DNA from: Aricia agestis | Lineage: Eukaryota > Arthropoda > Insecta > Lepidoptera > Lycaenidae | Reading direction: 5' to 3' | Assembly: GCF_905147365.1 (NCBI RefSeq) | Contig: NC_056408.1 | Location: forward strand, 7,564,001 to 7,628,000 | Length of the DNA: 64,000 nt | Shown here: positions 1 through 12,021 of the stretch, piece by piece | How positions within the stretch are numbered: the first letter of the stretch is position 1 | Layout of the letters: each line of letters begins with the position of its first letter | Notes under the pieces: generated by a model | What the model was told of the DNA's origin: nothing | What the model saw: the letters and a program-made list of their open reading frames with translations, nothing else | Databases searched by the model: none | Made by a program: the position numbers and the translations under genes

Positions 1-335
1 ATATTGATGGGTGATATTTTATCTCGCACCGACTTGGGACAAGACAAGGCTTTTAACCGCCTAACCGCACCCACCGACATACTAGTCATTATTCAACAAC
101 TCTTTTACGCTATGTCAGTAACAGATTTGTACTATTAGTTTTTTACTACTATCTACCATTAGATTGAGAGCATTTTGTTATAATATTATGGCTGTTAAGA
201 TTTCCAAAAAAGATAATGGTCGTCAATATTTCAAAGGAGACGGTACTGAATGTTAAATAATAATATTATGGCGTGTGTCTGCTGAAGAGTACCTTCTAAA
301 TTTTTTATTACTGAAGAGTATCTTAAATAAAAAAA
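1..335. other. AT-rich DNA, nothing recognised
   Basis: No open frame of note and no match to the repeat families seen elsewhere in the window. It precedes the first SINE. Confidence 0.5.
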
Positions 336-612
336 TGACGACCTCTGTGGCTCAATTGGTTGAGACTTGAGAGTGTGGCAGCTCAAGCCGGGGGTCGCGG
401 GTTCGAATCCCGCCGACGGAACAAAAAGTTTTCAATGTTCCCGGATCTGGATATGTATTAAATATACAGTGTATGATGTAATAAAAATCTTAAATATATG
501 TATAGTATAAAAATATTAAATTTATTTTCGTTGTCTGGTACCTGTAACACAAGTCCTTCAGGTACTTAGCACGGGGCCAGACTGATGTGGTGTGAAGCGT
601 CCATAGATATTA
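336..612 (+). mobile_element. tRNA-derived SINE (family A)
   Basis: The head reads like a tRNA gene: an A-box-like GTGGCTCAATTGG and a B box GGTTCGAATCC about 50 bp apart. These are followed by a body ending CGGGGCCAGACTGA and GCGTCCATAGATATT. The same body occurs in seven further copies and one fragment here. The head carries extra bases between the boxes. Such SINEs are transcribed by RNA polymerase III and moved by a partner LINE. Confidence 0.85.
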
Positions 613-973
613 ATTATGTCTAAAAATAAAGCGATTCCTCTGTTTTGACTCAAAATCTACACATTCATTCGGTAAAATAATGATGACATACTTAGCATCG
701 TATTAGACGACGTGATGAATTCTGCTTGCTATATACTATTGCATAATATTTTGTGTGTTAACAAACAATTTTTATTATAATATTTTAGTTTATCGTAACC
801 TTACTGATATGGACAAAAGGGATGCCTGACCCAAGTTGTTTGTGTTGGTAATCCCACCACTAGTCTTCTGGCTTACAGTTTAATCTTTGCCGCCGCGGGT
901 TGAATTTAAAAGTTTGAAAGTTGTATCCGACGTTGGAAAATTACGTAAAAAAATAGGGCTTCAGTGTATATCT
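613..973. other. Spacer, nothing recognised
   Basis: Mixed AT-rich sequence with one short GC-rich patch near 890 (GCCGCCGCGGG). No supported gene. Confidence 0.5.
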
Positions 974-1474
974 AAAGGTGCTCCCTCACCTGGAGCATTC
1001 GCTTGTAATGTAACGTTACAGAGTCGAGCATTACATCAGTGAAGGAGGAGAACTGAGCATTACAAATTACAATGCGCACCATGTAATGATACAATGTGTA
1101 ATATTATCTTGATACAACTTGTAACATCAATGCTACGTGACAGTAAACTGGCTATGTAAAGGTGCTGGTTGGCTGCGGACGACATGAAGCAACCGCAGAG
1201 GGCGTGTCGTAAAGACACTACTGGTTTGTATGTATTTCTACGAAATACCCTGCGCAGCTAGCGACACTATGCTAGCGAAACATTCATAGAAATAGATAGA
1301 AATGACGTGTCGCAACGACACGTCGTCTGCTGCAACTTTATATTCGTCGAATCTATAATGTTACATTACACGCGAATGCTCGTTAGTCATGGAGGTAGTA
1401 TTCTAATGTAATGCTCAAAGTCGAATCTATAATGTTACATTACACGCGAATGCTCCCGGTGAGGGAGCACCTTA
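974..1474. mobile_element. Inverted-repeat MITE, PIF/Harbinger-like
   Basis: The ends mirror each other: AGGTGCTCCCTCACC at the left and GGTGAGGGAGCACCT at the right, with imperfect complementarity continuing about 50 bp inward. TAA flanks both ends and would be a 3-bp target duplication, as made by PIF/Harbinger elements. A 36-bp segment beginning GTCGAATCTATAATG is present twice in the right half (near 1347 and 1422). No transposase is encoded. The middle (about 1150-1300) resembles 9,640-9,760 in inverse orientation. Confidence 0.65.
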
Positions 1475-1930
1475 ATATAAAAAACGTGGTGTTAATTTTA
1501 TCATTTATCAATAATTTCATTCAACTAGAATAATTACATATTTTTATATGCTGGTATGCAATAATTCATGAAATGCTATATTTAATAACATTATTATATT
1601 ATTAAATATAGCATTAAATAAATGTGCCATATTAACTTACATTGAACCTTAAAATTTGGATCTTGTTCAAAGTGCGATTAATAAATACTATACATTATAT
1701 ATTTATTAATCGCACTTATTTATAGATATTTTAGATAGATATTTTAGATTATATATAGATATTTTAGATTATAATTTATTACTAACAGTGGATGATTATT
1801 CTGTGTTATAAAAGTTTACCAACCGTGTTATGCTATGGGTAATTCAAAGACAAAGACATGATGAATACTGACAATGAACTTTAATTTCTTAGCTTTAGTG
1901 ATTGCTGAGAAAAATCGATATCGCTACAGC
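1475..1930. other. AT-rich spacer with two perfect hairpins
   Basis: There are two separate inverted repeats: 1572-1587 with 1600-1615 (16-bp arms, 12-nt loop), and 1670-1687 with 1700-1717 (18-bp arms, 12-nt loop). Otherwise nothing was recognised. The hairpins are discussed as a class in the findings. Confidence 0.6.
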
Positions 1931-2139
1931 CAATGTATCAAGGCGTCGCCTAAACGCGCGGGTATTTTTTCGGAATAAAAAGTATTTTATGTAGTTTCCG
2001 GGGTCCCTAAGTATCTCCATACTAAATTTCAACAACATCGGTTTAGCGGTTTGGGTGTGAAGAGGTAACAGACAAATAGACAGACAGATAGACAGAAAGA
2101 CAGACAAACACACTTTCGTATTTATAATATTAGCATGGA
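1931..2139 (-). mobile_element. Degenerate Lep1-like Helitron
   Basis: Read on the minus strand it starts TCCATGCTAATATTATAAA, runs through the conserved GTTACCTCTTCACACCC and AACCGATG segments and decays towards the 3' end, where the hairpin and CTAG are no longer clear. It contains a (CAGA)n-rich stretch. Non-coding and non-autonomous. Confidence 0.6.
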
Positions 2140-2140
2140 T

Positions 2141-2462
2141 GGAGAGCCCGAAATAAAATATCAAGTGAGGTTCATATTATGATGTAGAGATTAACGTATC
2201 GGTCAAGATTCAGGTTTATCATTTATATAAGGCGATAACCGTAACCGTTCCGATGATGTTTCAGATTACGGGAAGAATTTAGGGTGATGTTTATATTTGC
2301 GTATAGCAGCGCGACCGTCGCCGTCACACAAACGGGACCCGTCACGCGAACCCCTATTACGTCATGTCATAGCGATAGACTGTTGTTACTATCTGATTCA
2401 CAATGACCCTTAGCCTCTCTTAGCTAAGAATCCTACGTAATTTAATTGACGAAAAAATCATA
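2141..2462. other. Spacer, nothing recognised
   Basis: Moderately GC-rich between 2300 and 2350, no open frame and no shared repeat identified. Confidence 0.45.
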
Positions 2463-2540
2463 ATATCTATGGACGCTCTACACCACGTCTGTCTGGCCCC
2501 GTAGTGAGTACCTGTAAGACTTGGGTGTGTAACGGAAATA
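2463..2540 (-). mobile_element. SINE family A, 3' fragment
   Basis: Only the 3' body (minus strand: TGGTGTAGAGCGTCCATAGATA) is left. The tRNA-like head is missing, as in a 5'-truncated insertion. Confidence 0.7.
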
Positions 2541-3216
2541 TTAATGAAACATTTTTAAATCATTAATGAAAACATTTACGAAACCATCACTACGAAAGGG
2601 TTAAGTAATAGTCAGTAATATTTATGAATAAAATTATCTATTCTTAACATTGACAAAAAGTGATTGCTCCTACACGTAGATTTTATTACATTATAGTTTC
2701 TATATTTAAGCATTTTATAGATTAAAATATAGTTGAATGTGTAAAATGCTTCTTTAAATTATTAAATGTAATAAAATACTATAATATTTAATAACAAATA
2801 ACAAGTACTTATGTTAAAAAAATCAGTTTCTGCTATCGCGTGAGATAAAATAAGTAGTACCACGGATAATAAATGTACCTGTATTTAGTACAAGGCACTT
2901 ACAGAAATGTGTTCAACAAGTAAAAAACAAAACGAAATCGTATTTTGTGTTTTGTAATAGGTTACAGGGCGAGTGTAAGAAGTTTATTCTACTCAAATAG
3001 CCTCGTGTGCTCGATCGATGCTTACTCGCAAATTAACTCCACCTAACGCCGAAATACTTGGTGTAAAACTTTGATTTTATTGTCTTGATACTTGGAAATT
3101 CCACGACATTAGCTTGACCAATAAATAATACAGGTAACGTGCTGATATGGCACAGGCAAGCGGGCGTGATCCTTGGAGTTGAAAGTGTTAAGTCTAATTT
3201 CTCTCTCAAATGTTTT
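2541..3216. other. AT-rich spacer
   Basis: A 63-codon minus-strand frame (3033-3224) lies here, but it has biased composition, no recognisable domain and no splice or promoter context, so it is not called. Confidence 0.5.
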
Positions 3217-3429
3217 GTCCACACTGTGCCTTTTTCTGTTCGTCAAGGGTATGCATTATAGCGCAGTCAACAGCGAACGTGAGGCATGCCCGCGACGCAT
3301 GCCCTCCGACCGTATCAAAACTTTAAAAATGACAATATTGGCATTGCGTTCCTTGACGCATTCAACTATTGAATGCGCCAATATGAAAGTTGATGACGAA
3401 AATTGAAGATGAAAGTGCACAGTGTGGAC
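3217..3429. mobile_element. Small inverted-repeat element
   Basis: Thirteen-bp perfect terminal repeats GTCCACACTGTGC (3217-3229) and its complement (3417-3429). The interior contains GGCATGCCC-type palindromic pieces. No clear target duplication was found. Open frames inside are incidental. Confidence 0.45.
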
Positions 3430-3545
3430 ATAGCTATTGACATTTGATTGGAAAATAGACCTTTTAAATTTGAAATATTAAAATTTACTCACAATATAAG
3501 AATACGATATAGTAAGTGGCAATATAAATTAAATCTGTTCCTATT

Positions 3546-3933
3546 CTTTTTTTTTTTTTAATGAAATAAAGGGGGCAAACGAGCAAACGGGTCACCTGAT
3601 GGAAAGCAACTTCCGTCGCCCATGGACACTCGCAGCATCAGAAGAGCTGCAAGTGCGTTGCCGGCCTTTTAAGAGGGAACAGGGTAATAGGGGAGGGTAA
3701 GGAAGGAAAGGGAAGGGAATAGGGGAGGGTAGAGAAGGGAAGGGAATAGGGGAGGGTAGGGAAGGGAATAGGGGAGGGTAGGGAAGGGAATAGGGTAGGG
3801 GATTGGGCCTCCGGTAAACTCACTCACTCGGCGAAACACAGCGCAAGCGCTGTTTCACGCCGGTTTTCTGTGAGAACGTGGTATTTCTCCGGTCGAGCCG
3901 GCCCATTCGTGCCGAAGCATGGCTCTCCCACGT
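3546..3933 (-). mobile_element. Poly(A)-tailed lepidopteran repeat (family B), near full length
   Basis: On the minus strand it begins at GGGAGAGCCATGC, contains a CCTACCCT/CCCTTCCC pyrimidine tract, then GGCCGGCAACGCAC and GGTCACCCGTTTGC (complement), and ends in a poly(A) tail (poly-T at 3546-3559). Six more copies or pieces occur in the window. The tail points to LINE-driven retroposition. Its autonomous parent was not seen. Confidence 0.75.
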
Positions 3934-4769
3934 ATAAATTCTTTAAAAAAAGTTTTCTTTTCGGATAATATAACAATAAGTTATAAATTAAATCTGTTTT
4001 ATACTCATAAAAAATTGTTTGAAAACTATCAATTTCACATACATTTTTAGACCTTCATTGAATTAAAACGCGCTATTAATCGAAGATAAGAAACATAAAT
4101 TTGTTTTAAAAGTATATCGTAAGTATCTTACAAATTTGTGAACGATTGGTGTGATTTGACAACTTTTCTGGAAGTTTCTGGAAGTTTGGGGAAGTTCGAA
4201 ACCGTGTCGCGAAACGTTATCGGGCGGAGGAACAAGCCGAGATAAATGAAGTTGCCAACTGCTTAATTTAATGGCCGGTAAAAAGTTATTGGAACGTGAT
4301 CTGATTTGTTTGAACAATAATTAATAACAGTTAACGTTGAGAACTCGTGAAGACAATTTGCATAATAATTACAATAATATTGTGATTAGATGAATGGAGG
4401 TTTTTATAAGAGCAGGCAGTTGCAGCGGTTGGATAATTTTTTACTGATGTACTTAAAAATTTGCCTGGTAATGATAAATGCTTTTGCTGTAAATATATTT
4501 ATAAATACGCTTTAAAGATCAAAAACTATATGCTAATTTTATGATAATTATTTAAATGTAGATGATGATAGAAACTAGGTTAGATCGATGAATAAACTAA
4601 TTTTCATTAATGTTGTTATAATATTGTGCATTACAATAGAATAATTAGCGTACATAATTTTGGGGACGAAAGTAACAAACGTTAACATACCACTCTCAAA
4701 CTTTATACATCTACAAGTAGATATTACAATAATAAATTTTCACTATCTTTGAGCCATCTTTGGCTCAGT
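3934..4769. other. Spacer, nothing recognised
   Basis: Contains a short run of three imperfect TCTGGAAGTTT units (4164-4199). The 84-codon minus frame at 4063-4317 has no recognisable domain. Confidence 0.5.
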
Positions 4770-5043
4770 GGCGACCTCTGTGGCTCAGAGGTTGAGCGTG
4801 TTGTCAGCGCTCAAGCCGGGGGTCGCGCGTTCGAATCCCGCCGACGAAACAAAAAGTTTTCGATGTTCCTGGGTCATGGATGTATATTTATTGTGTGTAT
4901 TATATAATAAAAATCTTAAATATAATTTATAGTATAAAAGTATTAAATATATTTCCGTTGTTGGTACCCATAACACAAGTCCTTCGGGTACTTAGCACGG
5001 GGCCAGACTGACGTGGTGTGAAGCGTCCATATATATTATTGAT
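4770..5043 (+). mobile_element. SINE family A
   Basis: Complete head-to-tail copy with B box GTTCGAATCCC. The A-box region has changed (GCTCAGAGGTTGAGCG). Body and GCGTCCATA 3' end are intact. Confidence 0.85.
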
Positions 5044-5884
5044 ATTGTTATTATCTTTAAAGGACCATTTCTTCACCTTATAACCTGCATGCGTAAGATT
5101 TTATTACAGTAACCTATACCGCAATAACGGTCAAACGATCATAATGGGAAGCTATCGAGAGTTGGATTGTCCCATTGTTGGCTTATATCTGTGCGAATTG
5201 GCGCAATTTGAGCATCCAGATTAAATTATAAATGAGGTATTGGCATATTATAATATCAACGTACTGTAAGTACTGTCTGTCAGGGAATTGGATCCTTTAC
5301 CTGCTCAATTTCATGATTTCTATGACAATCAACAATACAATATAATATTATTTCAATGTATGATATATCGAAGTTCGTAATCATCATAATACCAAAAATA
5401 TTGTTATTATATTATATTTAATGTGTTATTAAATAAGTATTGAATATTATTATGAAATTGCAACTTGATAGAGTATAAACGTCTCCACTGTGGAGACGTA
5501 GGTATTAGTATATAATACTACTTACTAATATATTTAAATGTTAAAATTAATATTCCTTTGATCAAAAATGTAATAAATATCTTTGAAATAAATATTAATT
5601 GTTAGGAATAATTTATTTTTACTGGCTTTTGATACCTTATTTGTGCGCTATGGAAACTGGATTTTTTGGTGATAAAAAGTTTTCTATGTCATTTTCTGTG
5701 ATATCTATGTCTCATAAAAATAGGTCCAATAGTAACGGGCGTAGTAAATTCAAATGCAAATATAAATCTTATACAATAATATTTTGTATCTCAAAAAAAA
5801 TCTATTATTAGTCCTTTCCCGGGTCTCAAAAGTATATAAATATACAAATTAGATAAATAACACACATATTTGCATTTTTAATAA
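5044..5884. other. AT-rich spacer
   Basis: The only structure noted is a short perfect palindrome (ACGTCTCCAC-T-GTGGAGACGT) at 5479-5499. A 70-codon frame at 5599-5811 is low-complexity and not supported. Confidence 0.5.
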
Positions 5885-7215
5885 AAAAAATTATTTAGTT
5901 CCTCCCCCCAACATTATCAGGGCCCGTTAATTCACAATTTTATTTTTTGGTTTTCCACATAAGTGTAATATATTTTTTTCCAAATACATTTCCTGTTCAT
6001 AATATGCCTACTATGAATAATTTAAAATAGCAAATAATATTACAATATTCAAATTAATAATTACAAATACAATTTCTAAAATTAACTACACAATGTCAAT
6101 AGTAAAAAACTCAATAAAACAGCGCGTACAAAAACTATCCTAAAATCACAGCTGTTAACCTATCTGCTATCAATAGAACCTAATTAGTATCACAGATTAT
6201 AATATTGCTATTTTTCTCTCATAAACTACACCCACGATCGTCCTGCAAAAAGCTAGGAAGATGTCCCGCTTTTTCCCCCTCAGGATGGATGGCAGATTCT
6301 CACCCGTTATCGATGCGCCCAATTTTTGTTCTATCGTATCTATTGCTAGCAACAATTGGACACTCTAGTAGCAGGTGAGGAACAATCTCCTCGACTCCAG
6401 TAGTGCTAGCACGGCGACCAGCGGAAATGCGAAAGTATGGACAAACTGTGGAAATAAACTTAAGGTGCCGTTCCGATCTTTTTTCGTTCCAAAAAATTCA
6501 ATTAAAATGCCACTTTATGACACACTATAGTATATGTCAAATGTAGGATATTATTTGAATTTTTAGAACTATAGTCTGTCATAAAGTGGCTTTTTAATTG
6601 AATTATTTGGAACCAAAAAAGATCGGAATGGCACCTTATGTTTATCTCCACAGTTTGTGACTATATTCTGTCATAAAGTGGCATTTTAATTGAATTTTTC
6701 GGAACGAAAAAAGATCGGAACGGCACCTTAGGTTTATTTCCACAGTTTGTCCATACTTTCGCATTTCCGCTGGTCGCCGTGCTAGCACTACTGGACGACA
6801 CAGACACGACGGATCCTCCTTCAGCTTGAATCTGTTCAAGTAGAAGGTGAATCCGCCGTGGTCGGTCAGTATCTGCGTGGTGTAAGGTGTAATGTCTATC
6901 TTTTTGACTATTTTGTATTTTGTTTGTATTTTGCTTGGGAAAAAGAGGTTTGTGACTCCGGCCGTCCCTCACACTTCATATCTCCTGTCTCATTCGTATC
7001 CTCTCTTAAAATACGCTTGACGAATGAAACAGGACACAGATCGTAGTCGGGTCTCCTTCTCAATCCCAGGTATTGGAAAAAGAGCTTTGTGACTGCAGCC
7101 GTCCCTCTCACTTCATATCTCCTGTCCCATTCGTATCCTCTCTTAGAATACGCTTGACGAATGAAACAGGACACATATCGTAGTCTGGTCTCCTTCTCAA
7201 TCTCAGGTATTTTTA
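5885..7215 (-). pseudogene. Rearranged 3' end of an R1/I-type LINE
   Basis: Minus-strand translation gives pieces matching the C-terminus of the LINE protein at 46,457-48,916, including DYDLCPVSFVKRILRED and FKLKEDPSCLC. The 3' UTR (5885-6230) is also related. It is therefore a second, older copy of the same family, truncated at its 5' side. It is broken twice: a MITE sits at 6399-6792, and a segment of about 133 bp coding for the VSFVKRILRED region is tandemly duplicated (about 6938-7070 and 7073-7206). No reverse transcriptase core remains. Confidence 0.8.
6399..6792. mobile_element. MITE inserted in the LINE relic
   Basis: The ends are AGTAGTGCTAGCACGG and its exact complement. The arms run over 100 bp inward with few mismatches. 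The right arm contains a further imperfect copy of the inner arm (6590-6660 resembles 6670-6740), so the inner module occurs three times. Comparison with the intact LINE copy near 46,655 shows that the flanks join as ACTCC and GG(A/C)(C/T)GAC without it. No coding capacity. Confidence 0.7.
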
Positions 7216-8643
7216 ATATTAGTATGGCTGCTGGTTGATGATGATGCTCATGATATGGGAAGCGATAATAATGGTAGTTGTGTACATCGCTTAAATTCAT
7301 CGGACACCAGTTTCGCCAATATCGTGTAGCCGTCGGGCGAATGTGTTTAAACCGATTAACGGAATTTTAGATCAGTTGTGGCTAATATTTAGCCTCCGTA
7401 ATAACGCGTTTACGTAAATGTACGTTGCATTACGATTTTAGGGTTGCCAGATGTCTATCATTAGCCGTTCCCGAGTTTATGGCGAGAAGGAATGTTTCCT
7501 CTCTGCTCGCTTTTTATCTTTTCGGTAAAATGCTGGGCTCTTAACCAGCCGTGAGGATACCTAAAATGATATTATGTGGGTATCATGAAATAAATAAGTC
7601 GCTCAAAATATGTTGTTATGTTTTATATTTTTACATTGTTACATAATGTTAATTAGATAATGCTGTGGTAACAGCAAATACATATTTTGTGTATTTGAAT
7701 TTTTTTTCTGTTTTAGTTTTTCCTTTTTAGTAAAGCAGACAGCCCTATAGTTTTTGATGAAGCAACTACTAATTAGCACGCCATTTACATGCTCTTTCTC
7801 TATAAAACAATGTTTACGTTGTTCATTTATATAATGCACCCCACAGGAGTCGGCGAGAGCGAAAAACGCTCGCAAGCTCCTTCTGTAAATGTATTTTTAA
7901 GTCGCTTTATTCACATTTTTAATGGGAATAGTGGTAACGAGTAGTTAGGTCATACTTAAAGTTTCAGCATAAAGGAGAACTTTCGAAATTATGTTATTTA
8001 AATTTTTGTGAAAAAAATAAATGTGGCCCGAGGGTTGTACAGAAGTTTTGTTTACTTTGTTGAAACCATGAATCCTTTTGCGATTTTCAAAAGATTTTTT
8101 TTTCGTGAATATTGGACTAATAAACACAAAAACTATTAATGATTATATGAAAGTCTATGCAGAATAAAAGCTTGAAGATTATGAGAAGAATAATAATAAA
8201 GCTTTTCTTAAGTTAATTAGACAATAAGCTAAGTGGATATAATTACAAAAAGCCATTTGTAACCACGACTCAACAATTGCAAGGTTTGGATTTGAATTCA
8301 ATGCTTTTAGTTTTTCATAGTAACTGCAAAGAACCCTTATAGTTAATTTCGCTCTGTCCGTCCGTCCGTCCATCGCAACAACATCGGTAATACTTTATTA
8401 ATTTCCGTTTCTTTGTTTCGCATACTTCTCAAACACTGACAAATCTCGGTCTCTAAGGTTATTATTTGAAAGAGATTGAGGAGCCACTAAATGTAGATCG
8501 TCGCAGATTACCGCGAAATCTTTTAAAAACACGAATAAGGGGACTGGCATTGCCCTTCGCAAAATCACAATATTCATTACAGGATTTACATTGAATATAA
8601 AGTGCTACAAGCATCGAAATACAAAGTATAGAATAATACCTTT
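7216..8643. other. Long spacer, nothing recognised
   Basis: Minus-strand frames of 60-78 codons are AT-biased and unsupported. A short (GTCC)n run is at 8357-8370. Confidence 0.5.
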
Positions 8644-8958
8644 GATGACCTCTGTGGCGCAGTGGTTGAGCGCGCGATCAGTGCTCATGCCGGGGTCGCG
8701 GGTTCGAATCTCGCCGACGGAACAAAAAGTTTCTAATGTTCCTGGGTCATGGATGTGTAATGTGTATTAAATATGTGTATCATAATATAATAAAAAACTT
8801 AAATAATTATAATATTATGTAAAGTATAAAAGTATTCAATTTATTTCCGTTGTTTGGTACTTACCTGTAACACAAGTCTTTCGGGTACTGGCCGGTACGG
8901 TATGGGCACGGGGCCAGACTGACGTGGTGTGAAGCGTTCATAGATATTATTATTATAC
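8644..8958 (+). mobile_element. SINE family A
   Basis: Head with B box GGTTCGAATCT (one change from the others) and a complete body. About 15 bp longer than other copies because GGCCGGTACGGTATG is inserted near the 3' end. Confidence 0.8.
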
Positions 8959-9290
8959 CTCTAGGCTCTGATCCAATGGATGGCTCAAAAATCGCTCCAG
9001 GTTCTGTCATAAAAAAGTTGCTAGGGCAACGAAAATAACAATTGTATGATCGCTATTTTTATAACCCCATTTTATGTACCCCATTTTTATAATAAATCGG
9101 TTTTTTACTTAGTTACTCTTGCATGCTATGGTATTTTGATGGCTACAATTGAAATGTTTACTAAACCGCCACGCCGCGTGCCGGTGTATATATTATGGGG
9201 ATTAACTTCTAACATCAAATTACCAATATTTTACAGTAGAGTAGCTTAGTCGTTTCTTTGCAATCAAACTCGATCAACAATCAAGTACGA
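8959..9290. other. Spacer
   Basis: A 67-codon plus-strand frame (9046-9249) is hydrophobic and AT-driven. It was not recognised as a protein. Confidence 0.45.
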
Positions 9291-9620
9291 CGTAGTAGTC
9301 CTAATGTCTTTGAAACAAAGACATTAGGACTACTACGTTTAATTTGTAAAAAAAATATTGACTTCATCATATTTTTTTTAACTCTCATCTCTGGAACGCA
9401 GCTGATCTCAGACTGGCCGCGTAAGCATTGTCTAATAGTATCTAAGATTCAATAAAAAAAAACTATAATCCATTTTCAATTTGTCGACTTGTTTTCCACA
9501 GACTTCAACCATAAATAAAAGAGTTTAATTCGTATGTATAGGTTTGTCACTCAAAAATTTGTCATCTTCTTGACTGTGCGTATTGTAGTGTTTGTAATGT
9601 ACATACACTACAATACGCAC
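9291..9620. repeat. Dispersed repeat copy capped by a hairpin at each end
   Basis: The core (9321-9600) matches 32,876-33,129 through GACATTAGGACTACTAC, TTGTCTAATAGTATCT and GACTTCAACCATAAATAAA. In this copy the first 21 bp are repeated in inverse orientation just outside (arms 9291-9311 and 9317-9337, 5-nt loop). The far end is likewise mirrored (arms 9576-9591 and 9605-9620). The other copy lacks both caps. Family unknown. Confidence 0.6.
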
Positions 9621-9639
9621 ACGCATACAAGATACGCGC

Positions 9640-9763
9640 TAAACACATAACCCTCCTGGCAGTCGGGTAATAATACATAGAAACCAGTAGTATTGCGACG
9701 ACACGTCGTCAGCCGCCGCTTCATGTAGCCGACTTCCAACTTGTACTAAGGCTAGCATAATAC
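9640..9763 (-). repeat. Segment shared with the MITE at 974-1474
   Basis: Read in reverse it shows GTTGG, CTACATGAAGC, GACGTGTCGTCGCAA and CTACTGGTTTCTATGTAT in the order found at about 1165-1240 (CGACATGAAGC, GTGTCGTAA, CTACTGGTTTGTATG). Probably a piece of another member of that family. Confidence 0.4.
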
Positions 9764-11211
9764 AACAGCACGGTGAAAAACATTAAGAAGATAAGAAGTA
9801 AGGATAATACAATAAGGAGTTAATAATGAACCGTATTACAATAAACAAACGGGAGATAAAAAGTTGTTAAACTTTTGTAATTACGTTAAAACGCCAGAAA
9901 CAAAGTCGCACACACGTACTCATTTTATTGAGTTGCGTGTTAATTCCCGGCTCAGATACGATCGGCACCACTTGATTAATCGAGACTATGTTTTCAGTTA
10001 CGAGATTTTCTAAATTGGCAGTGTAAGTGAGACAGGCTTGACGCCCCTAAGCCGGGTAAATCCGGGGCTTATGAAGAACAACATTCCATTTTACTACCAA
10101 TAACGAATGATATTTTAAGTATTTTAAGTGTTTAATGACGAAGATTGTATTCGTAACAGAAACTTCCAGAAAAAAATAAACAAAGTGTGCGCTCTTATCT
10201 AGTCATCCCTTAATTAAAAAAAAAAAACCTTATATTTTCTAAAGATCTATCTAATATGCAACTATTCTAGCAGACATGAGAAAAAATCCACTCCTACTCT
10301 ACAATATGTATGAAAAGGAGTTAAAAATATTTATTTCCACTTAGCATTTTTTATTCGCAACGCTATACCATGCCAATTTAAAAAAATACTTAATAACTTA
10401 AACCGTTTGGACGGTAGACCGAATACGGACGGATAGGTGAACATCACACATATTATTTATCTTCTCATTATTACTTGCACACCCAAAGATATTTTTAATA
10501 CTCTGTATGGCGTATGCTATGGCCTATGCTGTATTATTTTATGAGAAGAAAATATTCTTTTGAACAAGGGTCAATTCTAAAAATATTTGTTTAAAAAATA
10601 TTTTAATATTTATAAAAGCGAAGAAGTTATATTTATTTATGTATTATACACAATAATATATAGAAATAAATTTAACTCCTTTGCTCCATTTTTCCAGTCG
10701 TATATGGTAAGTATAGGAGAGGTTTGGATTCGCCCTCAACTAGCGGTTTCTTTCTCCGAAAGGTTTTAATAGAAATGCTGAGTTCACCCTACTTTCAACA
10801 CAAAGTGAAATTTAATACCCCACAGGACTACCCCTACTTTTCTCCGGGTTAAAAATACCCTTTATATTTGTATTAGGATATGAAGTTGACCTTTATTTCA
10901 AATAATATTAAAGTTTTCTTAATAACCTATTGATATAGGTACGGTATGGTAATAAGTGAATAATAAAAGTCTTAGATATTATGAGTACGTAAAGTAACAA
11001 AAATACGTTTATTATTCTCTATTTCTTTGGACTATGTACTATGTAGTAAAAATATTATTGCCAATAAAACATTTCGTTCTGTTTTTGTCTTGTACAGCCG
11101 TAAGCGATTTATAGCAAAAACTTATAACATAATAGAATCATAAAAAATAAGGTCTAAAATAAATTTAATTAAGGAGATATAAAACTTTTACACCTAGTAA
11201 AAGTTTTATTT
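9764..11211. other. Long AT-rich spacer
   Basis: Contains homopolymer runs and one short GC-rich patch near 10,050 (AAGCCGGGTAAATCCGGGGCTT). No supported gene. Confidence 0.5.
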
Positions 11212-11496
11212 TGACGACCTCTGTGGCTCAGTTGGTGGGCTTTTGGTAGCTCAGGCCGGGGGTCGCGGGTTCGAATCCCGCCGAGGGAACAAAAAGTTTT
11301 CAAAGTCCCTGGGTCATGGATGGTGTATTAAAATATATATTGTGTATAATATAATAAAAATGTTAAATATAATATGTATAGTATAAAAGTCTTAAATATA
11401 TTTCCGTTGTCTGGTACCCGTAACACAAGTCCTTCAGGTACTTAGCACGGGGCCAGACTGACGTGGTGTGAAGCGTCCATAGATATTATTATTACT
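11212..11496 (+). mobile_element. SINE family A
   Basis: Canonical copy: TGACGACCTCTGTGG start, B box GGTTCGAATCCCG, and body ending GTCCATAGATATT with an (ATT)n tail. Confidence 0.85.
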
Positions 11497-12021
11497 ATAG
11501 TAAATCCTTTAAAACGAAAAATTTCTGACGCACTTTTAGTTATATATTAATAAAAGTTTATATTTTAAGGATTCAGGGTCGCTATAACCGCCATATTTAA
11601 GCACTTTACTCATTATTATTTAAAGTAAATTGTTGGCGACCTGGTTTTTATTATTATTTATGCAAAGTTAATTGGCGGGTGGTGAATTTGGTGTGAAACT
11701 TTGCCCTTTAGAGGGAGTTAATCTAGATTTTGTCCCAACGGCGAAAAAGGATTTTCAATATTATGATAGTTACGTTACGGCTACGGTAGGATTCTAGTAA
11801 AATAAATTAATTACTAGTTGTTTATTTTGTGATATTTAACACTAATGTTTTTATGTTTTTATATATCTAATATATCTTTCGTTAATTCGTTATAATCTCA
11901 TCATTTAAAGAGCTACCAAATCACGCTATTACTCTAATCGAGTCGAATGCCGTATTTATAATGCAGAAAGTGCGTTATCATAATATATTTAAAGTATATT
12001 TATATTTATATTTTAATATAA
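11497..12021. other. AT-rich spacer
   Basis: No shared repeat and no supported frame. Confidence 0.45.

Noticed and set aside
336..420. tRNA gene at the SINE head
   Set aside because: The same head is followed by the same 200-bp body in several places, so it is a retroposon.
3670..3800. Telomere-like GGGAAGGG/GGGTAGGG tract
   Set aside because: Insect telomeres are typically TTAGG repeats. This purine tract is an internal part of the family B repeat and recurs at 41.4 and 59.4 kb.
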